Shown one piece after another: positions 58,120 through 64,000 of a stretch of 64,000 bases of DNA. Position numbers and translations under genes: made by a program. Within the stretch, counting starts at the first letter, position 1. The number at the start of each line of letters is the position of its first letter. The DNA is from Cercis canadensis (taxonomy: Eukaryota > Streptophyta > Magnoliopsida > Fabales > Fabaceae): NCBI GenBank assembly GCA_003255065.1, contig QAOA01004544.1, forward strand, positions 101,076 through 165,075, read 5' to 3'. The notes beneath the pieces were generated by a model, which was not told where the DNA came from, did not search any database, and saw only the letters and a program-made list of their open reading frames with translations.

Positions 58120-59546
58120 ATGAGTAGCCATAACAATGAGCTGCACTTGGCTTTCTTTCCCTTTATGTCTCATGGCCATATCATACCAACCATAGACATG
58201 GCCAAACTGTTCGCTTCTCGAGGCCATAAAGCAACACTAATAACCACCCCTTACAACGCACCCCTTTTCGCCAAATCAATAAACAAGAGCCAACAACTGG
58301 GTCACCAAATTTCACTTGTTTCTATCAAATTCCCTTCAGCAGAATGGGGTTACCTGAAGGATTTGAGTCCCTTAGCTTAGGTTCTTCCCCTGAATTGTAC
58401 CAGAAATTCCTCAAGGCCGTGCCTTTGTTCGAAAAGCCGCTGGATGAACTACTCCAGAAGCACCGCCCACATGTTCTTGTGGCTGACACCCTTTTTTCAT
58501 GGGCTACAGATCTTGCTGCTAAATATGGGATTCCAAGGCTCATTTTTCATGGAACTTGCAACTTCTCTGTATGTGCTTCCTTATGTTTGACTGCGTATAA
58601 GCCATACAAGAAAGTCTCATCCGATACAGAGGAATTTGTTATACCAAATCTTCCTAATGAGATCAAGTTTTCAAGGAATCAGATACCATCTTTCATTATG
58701 CAAGAAGGAGAAACAGAGCTTTCTAAGGTGTTTAGAGCTTCTGTTGAATCCGTTTACCGAAGCTATGGGATTGTGTTTAACAGCTTCTATGAGCTTGAGG
58801 GGGCTTATACAGATTACTACAAGAACGTACTTGGAAGGAAGTGTTGGAATATAGGCCCTGTTTCACTAACAAATAAGGACCCTGAAGAGAAAGCACACAG
58901 GGGAGAAGCTTCAACCGTTGACCATGGATGTCTAAAGTGGCTAGAGACTAAGCAACCCAACTCAGTTGTCTATGTATGCTTCGGAAGCAAACAAAAGTTC
59001 ACTAGTGAACAGCTAATGGAGATTGCTTTGGGTCTTGAGGCTTCTGGGCAGCAATTTATTTGGGTTGTGAAAAAGGATAAGAGAGATGAAGGAAATGGAA
59101 CATGGCTACCTGAAGGATTTGAAAAAAAAACGGAAGGGAAGGGTTTAATTGTGAGAGGATGGGCTCCCCAGTTGTTGATTCTAAGTCACAAAGCAGTGGG
59201 AGGTTTTGTGACCCACTGTGGATGGAACTCCGTATTGGAAGCTGTGTCTGCAGGGGTGCCTATGGTTACTTGGCCCATGGTTGCAGATCAATTTTTCAAT
59301 CAGAAATTAGTGACTCAAGTTCTTAAGATTGGGGTTGAGGTTGGGATTCGATGGGTTGGCGACAGTGCCAAGAAGGATGCCATAAAAATGGCAGTGACTC
59401 GGATTATAGCAGGGGAAGAAGCAGAGGAACTGCGAAACAGGGCAACGGCACTTGCTGAAACGGCAAGAGGAGCTGTTGCCGAGGGAGGATCATCTTTTAA
59501 TGACTTAGATTCTTTAATTGAAGAGTTGGCGTCTTTCTATCTATAG
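58120..59546 (+). pseudogene. UGT73-group gene with a one-base frameshift
   Basis: Frame 1 runs from ATG 58120 (MSSHNNELHLAFFPFMSHGH, His 20) to about 58344, ending in the conserved IKFPSAE. Homology then continues in another frame from 58347 (GLPEGFES) to the stop at 59546. One base is missing at 58345-58346. With it the length would be 475 residues, the same as a neighbour. Everything downstream is intact, including a complete PSPG box ([20 protein letters not shown] ... WPMVADQ). No other lesion is seen, so the frameshift is either very recent or a sequencing error. If read as is, the long second ORF (58344-59546) lacks the catalytic His. Confidence 0.88.
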
Positions 59547-60090
59547 ACCTGTAACTAATTATAAATCTGTGTGTTTCATAATCCAAAATCTTGCTGGGTG
59601 TGTGATAAAGAGATCAACTGGAAGATCATGACATTAGGAAATTGTACGACTTGTGTACTAAAAAGAAGAAAATAGTACTAGTTTGTAATTCTCGTGAGTT
59701 ATGTTATTGTTTGCTTCTACGGGATGAAATATATAAATAAATAAATATGTTTATTTTTGTAAATTAAATTAATTGAGAAAATAAAATAAAATATATTTAT
59801 ATTTATATTTAATAAAATATAAATAAAATTTCCGTTAAAAAAAATATGGATGCCTTGTCTAATTTTTCTATTGGCTGGACTGCAGTTATTTATTTGTGGG
59901 TGGGAATGGGAATTCGATTGCTTATTTTATTTGTCAAAACGAAGATGCTGTAATTGGTGAGTAATCCGTTTCATGCTATGTGCAAAAGTGTCAAAACGAG
60001 AGCCAAGAACCACCATTGCCCGTCATCGTCGTCGCCATTGGTCAGCTTCTTCTCCGATCTCAATCCCAGAACTTGAATACCAGAGCATAA
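59547..60090. other. Spacer between UGT copies
   Basis: 3' UTR of the upstream copy, an AT-rich run (59727-59830) and the leader of the next gene. CGTCATCGTCGTC near 60021 contains an inverted TGACG. Confidence 0.45.
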
Positions 60091-61506
60091 ATGGCGGACC
60101 AAACCCATCAACTTGACGCATTCTTCTTACCCTTCGTGGCTCAGGGCCACATGATGCCAATGATAGACATGGCCAAAATCTTCGCTTCACGGGGAATAAG
60201 ATCAACCATAATCACCACTCCATCTAACGCCTCCCTCTCAGAGAAAACGATTCAAAAGAGCAAAAACATTGAACTTCTTCTTATAAAATTCCCTTATGTA
60301 GAGGTTGGATTGCCCCTAGGGTGTGAAAATTTAAACCAAGCTTCAACCCTCGAAATGCAAGGGAAAATTTTCAAAGCCACCACCTTGCTGGAACAACAAT
60401 TTGATGAGCTCGTCTCTGAACATCGTCCTGATTTTCTTGTGGCTGATATGTTCTTTCCATGGGCTAGCGATGTTGCCGCTAAATATGGGATTCCAAGATT
60501 TGTTTTCCATGGAAGCGGTTTCTTTTCCTTGTGTGCTTCACTGTGCCTGCTACGGCATCAGCCCCACAAGAAGGTATCATCTGATTCAGAACCTTTTGCC
60601 CTCCCTGATTTTCCTGATGAAATCAATCTCACCAGAAACCAATTGCCCGATTTCATAAAGCAAGAGGTTGAAACAGAATTTATCAAATTGTACAGAGAAG
60701 TGAAAGAATCAGAAGGTAGAAGCTATGGTATTCTTGTCAATAGCTTCTATGAGCTAGAGCCAAATTATGCAGATCATTACAGAAACGTTCTTGGAATGAG
60801 AGCTTGGCATATAGGCCCAGTTTCGTTGTCCACTAGGGATGGTGAAAAAACCTCTGTAGATGAACACGGGGTATTAAATTGGCTTAACTCTCAGAGACCC
60901 AATTCAGTAATTTACATTTGCTTTGGAAGTGTGGCAAATTTTGATGATGCTCAGTTAAAGGAGATTGCAATGGGTCTTGAGGTTTCTGGGCAGAAATTCA
61001 TTTGGGTTGTGAAGAAAGAGAAGGATGGTGAAGGGAAAGAAAATTGGTTGCCTGAAGGATTTGAGAAGAGAATTGAAGGTAAGGGTGTAATTGTGAGAGG
61101 GTGGGCTCCCCAATTGGTGATTCTAAATCATGAAGCGGTTGGAGGATTTGTGACTCATTGTGGGTGGAATTCCATTTTGGAAGCAGTTTGTGCAGGAGTT
61201 TCCATGGTCACCTGGCCCATTTCTGCAGATCAATTTTACAATGAAAAGCTAGTGATTCAGGTGCTAAAAGTCGGTGTCCCTGTTGGGGTTCAACAATGGG
61301 TTCAACTGGTGGGGGATAATGTCAAAAGGGAAGCTATAGGGAAGGCAGTGAAGCAGATAATGAATGGGGAGGAAGCAGTGGAAATGAGAAACAGAGTCAG
61401 GGTACTTGCACAAAAGGCCAGGATAGCTGTCGAACAAGGAGGATCATCCCATAAGGATTTAACTTCTTTAATTCAGGAACTAAACTCCTATACTTGTCTA
61501 AGCTAA
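60091..61506 (+). CDS. UDP-glucosyltransferase, UGT73 group, short-linker form
   Basis: An intronless ORF of 471 aa, starting MADQTHQLDAFFLPFVAQGH (catalytic His 20). Compared with its neighbours it lacks several residues in the segment before the donor domain (STRDGEKTSVDEHGVLNWL, where others have NRDxxEKAxRGKxAxID). The PSPG box is residues 338-381, starting [20 protein letters not shown] and ending WPISADQ. Box position 34 is Ser instead of Pro (Ser371, AGVSMVTWP). Donor-contacting residues are otherwise complete with Gln44, suggesting UDP-glucose. Likely active; the acceptor is unknown. Confidence 0.94.
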   Translation: MADQTHQLDAFFLPFVAQGHMMPMIDMAKIFASRGIRSTIITTPSNASLSEKTIQKSKNIELLLIKFPYVEVGLPLGCENLNQASTLEMQGKIFKATTLLEQQFDELVSEHRPDFLVADMFFPWASDVAAKYGIPRFVFHGSGFFSLCASLCLLRHQPHKKVSSDSEPFALPDFPDEINLTRNQLPDFIKQEVETEFIKLYREVKESEGRSYGILVNSFYELEPNYADHYRNVLGMRAWHIGPVSLSTRDGEKTSVDEHGVLNWLNSQRPNSVIYICFGSVANFDDAQLKEIAMGLEVSGQKFIWVVKKEKDGEGKENWLPEGFEKRIEGKGVIVRGWAPQLVILNHEAVGGFVTHCGWNSILEAVCAGVSMVTWPISADQFYNEKLVIQVLKVGVPVGVQQWVQLVGDNVKREAIGKAVKQIMNGEEAVEMRNRVRVLAQKARIAVEQGGSSHKDLTSLIQELNSYTCLS

Positions 61507-61911
61507 AACAATACCTTTTCTAAACACCATTTCGGTAATCATTCTGGTTCTCTTTCTTTCTTCCTTACTTCCTTCTATAATGAGAACGTATTCAATTCCT
61601 TTTTTGCCAGAAAAGTTAATGCCGTGGAATGGTGGATATCCATCTTATTCTAGACTTCATGAGCTTAGATTGGGTAGATAAGATGCATGAACAAAAATGC
61701 TCCAAGTAGACTGTAAATTGTAGATTTCTGAAAGCAATAAATGACAGATTATTATGCACTCATAATGAAAATTTTGGAATCTGTAAGGCGGTGAAATAGG
61801 CAGCAAATAAATCTACAAATAGCTATAGAAAGCTGAACGTGTAATGCAGTGAGGAACCAAGCAACCGAGTCCAGAATCTCAATAGTTCCATAAACTATTT
61901 GCTGAAGCACA

Positions 61912-62037
61912 ATGGGCACTGAAATTGATAAACTTGATGTTTTATTTGTTCCCATGATGGCTAAGGGCCATATGCTACCAATACAAGACATGGCTAAGGT
62001 CTTTGGAGTTGTTCGTCTGAATATTGTGCATTTATAA
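61912..62037 (+). pseudogene. N-terminal UGT73 relic
   Basis: It encodes MGTEIDKLDVLFVPMMAKGH, then MLPIQDMAKVFGVV and a stop after 41 codons. This aligns with the first 32 residues of the intact copies, including the catalytic-His position 20 (GHMLP). Similarity then stops abruptly and no C-terminal part follows. It is a truncated end of the tandem array. Confidence 0.85.
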
Positions 62038-63130
62038 AATATTGATATATTTAGGGCACATTTCAAACAATTTTTATTATTACGACAGTTAGTGTTTTTT
62101 TTTTTTTTTTTTGTTGAGTGTTACATTTTGAGAAATAATTGATTGACAAATTTTTGCTTCAAGATTTAGTAAAGTGTCACACTTCGAGAATTTTTTTTTA
62201 CATTTTGTAAAGGAGAGTCGCATTTTCACAATTGGGAGTCGCATTTTCCTCATCGCATTTCGATTGAAAATCTGAAATGGAGAACATCCCAGGAAAGTAG
62301 AAAGTACAGATGCAAGTACAGTGAAAAAGTTGAGTTAGAGTTAGAGGTGCAGAGGGCAGCGTTAAAAAGGATGGATGATATGAAGCACCCACCCACCTGA
62401 GCGCTGTAACTGTTTTTTTTTTTCTCATGGGTTCGTGCACATGTAGGTGGGTCACTCATCACGATCTGTTTCTCATTGTTGTTTGTACATTTTGTACTTT
62501 CCATGTTGTCTCCAACAAAGATTCATTAATTATATTGCAAATAACTAAACCATCTGCACCCCAACCTGTGCCATTAGAACCCAAAAAAAAAAAAAAAAAA
62601 TCTCAATGACGCCAGTAATCATCCTTCAAGAATAAACCAGGATTGTTAAATAAGAGAAAGAGCTGAGTCCCGTCAGATAAATATCAAATGAGCATTAGAT
62701 AAGAAATTCTGCATATTCTGAGAAAACGAGATCTTTAACAATTAGCAGCAACTTCTGATAAATTGCTTGAAACTTTTTTAAGGACCACAACTCGTGGATC
62801 CGGTGAAGAAGAACAGGTCCTTTTTCAACAAGAAAAGAAAATCTGCATTATGCTTGCGTTATAATTAGCTCTTATATGCATACAAGAGTCATATATAATA
62901 CAGAAATGGCTACTGTCACTGATACGCATATTTCCACCATAATGAGGACCGAGGAGAAAGATCAACCTACAAGAATCAACAAACATGTATAATACAAAGA
63001 CACTATCCACATCTCATCTACCCAAACTAAAAAGGTTGCTTTAACTTTGTCTTCTTGTAAACCCAAACTCAGTCCATTTTCCCAGTCAGAATTGCCAACT
63101 TCCAAAATTCTTGAGAGTCACATTTTGAGT
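62038..63130. other. Gene-free stretch after UGT array
   Basis: Contains T and A homopolymers (62097-62112, 62583-62600) and no credible ORF. Phrases like GAGTCGCATTTTC and GAGTCACATTTTGAG recur loosely. Nothing else was recognised. Confidence 0.45.
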
Positions 63131-63170
63131 TGGGGCACATGTGGTAGTGCGGCACTCCACATGTGCCCCA
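63131..63170. repeat. 40-bp near-perfect hairpin abutting a hAT end
   Basis: The arms TGGGGCACATGTGG and CCACATGTGCCCCA are exact complements. The loop itself contains AGTGC-G-GCACT. So nearly the whole 40 bp folds, ending two bases before the transposon-like terminus. Confidence 0.85.
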
Positions 63171-63171
63171 C

Positions 63172-64000
63172 CTAGGGGTGTTCACAGGGTGGGTCAACCC
63201 GCATAAACTGCCAACGCCGACCCAACATACAGCCCACGGTTCGCTAACCCGCAATTCAATGGTTCAATTCTATTTCGGAACAGTAAACCCGCACTTATGC
63301 GGTTCGGTCCACGGGTTTTGATATTCAACCCGCATCACAAACCGAACCGACCCGCAGTATAAGGAACCACGTCGTTTTATAGATATGGTGGCCTGATTAA
63401 ATGAGTTTTTCAATAGGTGGTCTTCATTTCTCCCCCATTCCAGAAATTTCGATACCAAGGACAAAAAACCTAACCTCCGTCTCTCTATTCTCTACTCTCA
63501 CTCACCTCACCTCTCTTGTCTTCTCTCTCGGTGCTCTTTAATCTCTGGTCTCTTCTCCATCGCATAAAGCTCTTTGAGTTGGTATCTTCTCTCTCAGTGT
63601 GGGACGTGCTGTTGGTGGATGCTCATAGCTTCCTCTCTCGGTGTGTGTAAGGTAAGGAGTTTAATAGTTTGTCATCTTTTTAATTCTGAAATTTCTTTGG
63701 TCAATTGAATTTGAATGTATGTTAATTTCATTTTCTGGTTCATTCCATTGGGTTTTTTTTATTAGGGTTTCAATTAGGGTTTCGATTAGGGTTTTTTGAT
63801 TAAGGTTTCAATTAGGGTTTTTTTATTAGGGTTTTAATTCTGAAATTTCCTTGCTCAGTTGAATTGGAATGTATGTTAATTTCATTTTCTGGTTCATTCC
63901 ATTGGGTTTTTTTATTAGGGTTTCGATTAGGGTTCTTGGGAGTTTAATAGTTTGTCATATTTTTAATTATGAAATTTACCTTTGTATTTGAATGTATGTT
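63172..64000 (+). mobile_element. 5' end of a hAT-type transposon (runs off window)
   Basis: The terminus reads CTAGGGGTGTTCACAGGGTG, the style of plant Ac/hAT inverted ends. It is followed by at least five subterminal copies of an AACCCGCA-like motif (63197, 63247, 63286, 63328, 63350) in both orientations, as hAT transposase-binding arrays have. A CT-rich leader (63475-63560) and a probable 5'-UTR intron starting GTGTAAG|GTAAGG (about 63650) come next, as in autonomous elements. The transposase ORF and right end would lie beyond 64000. The 8-bp duplication cannot be checked. Confidence 0.6.
63651..64000. repeat. Imperfect tandem repeat with telomere-like TTAGGGTTT units
   Basis: A block of about 150 bp repeats. 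AATTCTGAAATTTC...GAATGTATGTTAATTTCATT appears at about 63683 and 63836. GAGTTTAATAGTTTGTCAT appears at about 63656 and 63940. Within it, ATTAGGGTTTC is reiterated (63761-63835 and again 63915-63935), resembling plant telo-box sequence (AAACCCTAA on the other strand). Confidence 0.75.

Noticed and set aside
40258..61506. Biosynthetic gene cluster hypothesis
   Set aside because: Only glycosyltransferases are present; no scaffold or oxidase gene accompanies them, so a tandem array explains the data.
63172..63360. Possible tRNA B box near 63261 (ATGGTTCAATTC)
   Set aside because: No A box, no acceptor stem; it lies within the subterminal repeats of the hAT-like end.
1..64000. CRISPR arrays, bacterial operons, rRNA or tRNA genes
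   Set aside because: None found; the sequence is eukaryotic nuclear DNA.

Overview
This is plant nuclear DNA. It is AT-rich and intron-containing, with GT..AG introns, TATA boxes, MITEs, SINE-like insertions and low-complexity tracts. All recognisable genes are standard flowering-plant families, and protein wording and exon layout point to a eudicot, most likely a rosid. A malvid such as a Sapindales tree would fit, but the species cannot be proved from the window. Four single Ns mark unresolved assembly joins (31633, 32400, 37288, 54778), and some homopolymer tracts look like low-quality sequence.

Region 1 (1-9451) holds two tandem + strand wax ester synthase/diacylglycerol acyltransferase (WSD1-like) genes. 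The first lacks its 5' part because it runs off the window. The second is complete, and its first intron is swollen to 3 kb by two large foldback elements. Region 2 (10162-14030, minus) is a 1060-residue filament-like plant protein (FPP7-like). Region 3 (18710-24516, plus) is the SUD1/DOA10-type membrane RING E3 ligase. Region 4 (25434-30867, minus) is a cytoplasmic poly(A)-binding protein with four RRMs and an MLLE domain, carrying a SINE in one intron. Region 5 (30868-36363) is AT-rich and repeat-filled, with no gene seen. Region 6 (36364-39387, plus) is a plastid CBSX-type two-CBS protein.

Region 7 (40258-62037) is a head-to-tail array of intronless group D (UGT73-type) UDP-glycosyltransferases, all on the plus strand. 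Five open reading frames are intact (474, 475, 485, 482 and 471 aa). One full-length copy carries a single-base frameshift. There are two clear relics (a C-terminal piece at 52255 and an N-terminal piece at 61912) and one faint N-terminal trace (48815). The first gene resembles the abscisate/soyasapogenol-type branch. The others resemble phenylpropanoid or flavonoid (scopoletin-type) glucosyltransferases. Three neighbouring copies share a leader sequence and TGACG motifs upstream, suggesting a promoter copied along with the gene. The window closes with what looks like the 5' terminus of a hAT transposon (from about 63172).

The genes do not form one pathway. Wax ester synthesis and SUD1 both touch cuticle and lipid metabolism, but this adjacency is probably chance. 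The UGT array is an ordinary birth-and-death tandem cluster. I found no clearly new biological system. The least expected signals are an isolated V-ATPase subunit E exon with intact splice sites inside the UGT region (43967-44067), two foldback elements in one WSD intron, and the TGACG motifs shared between UGT copies.
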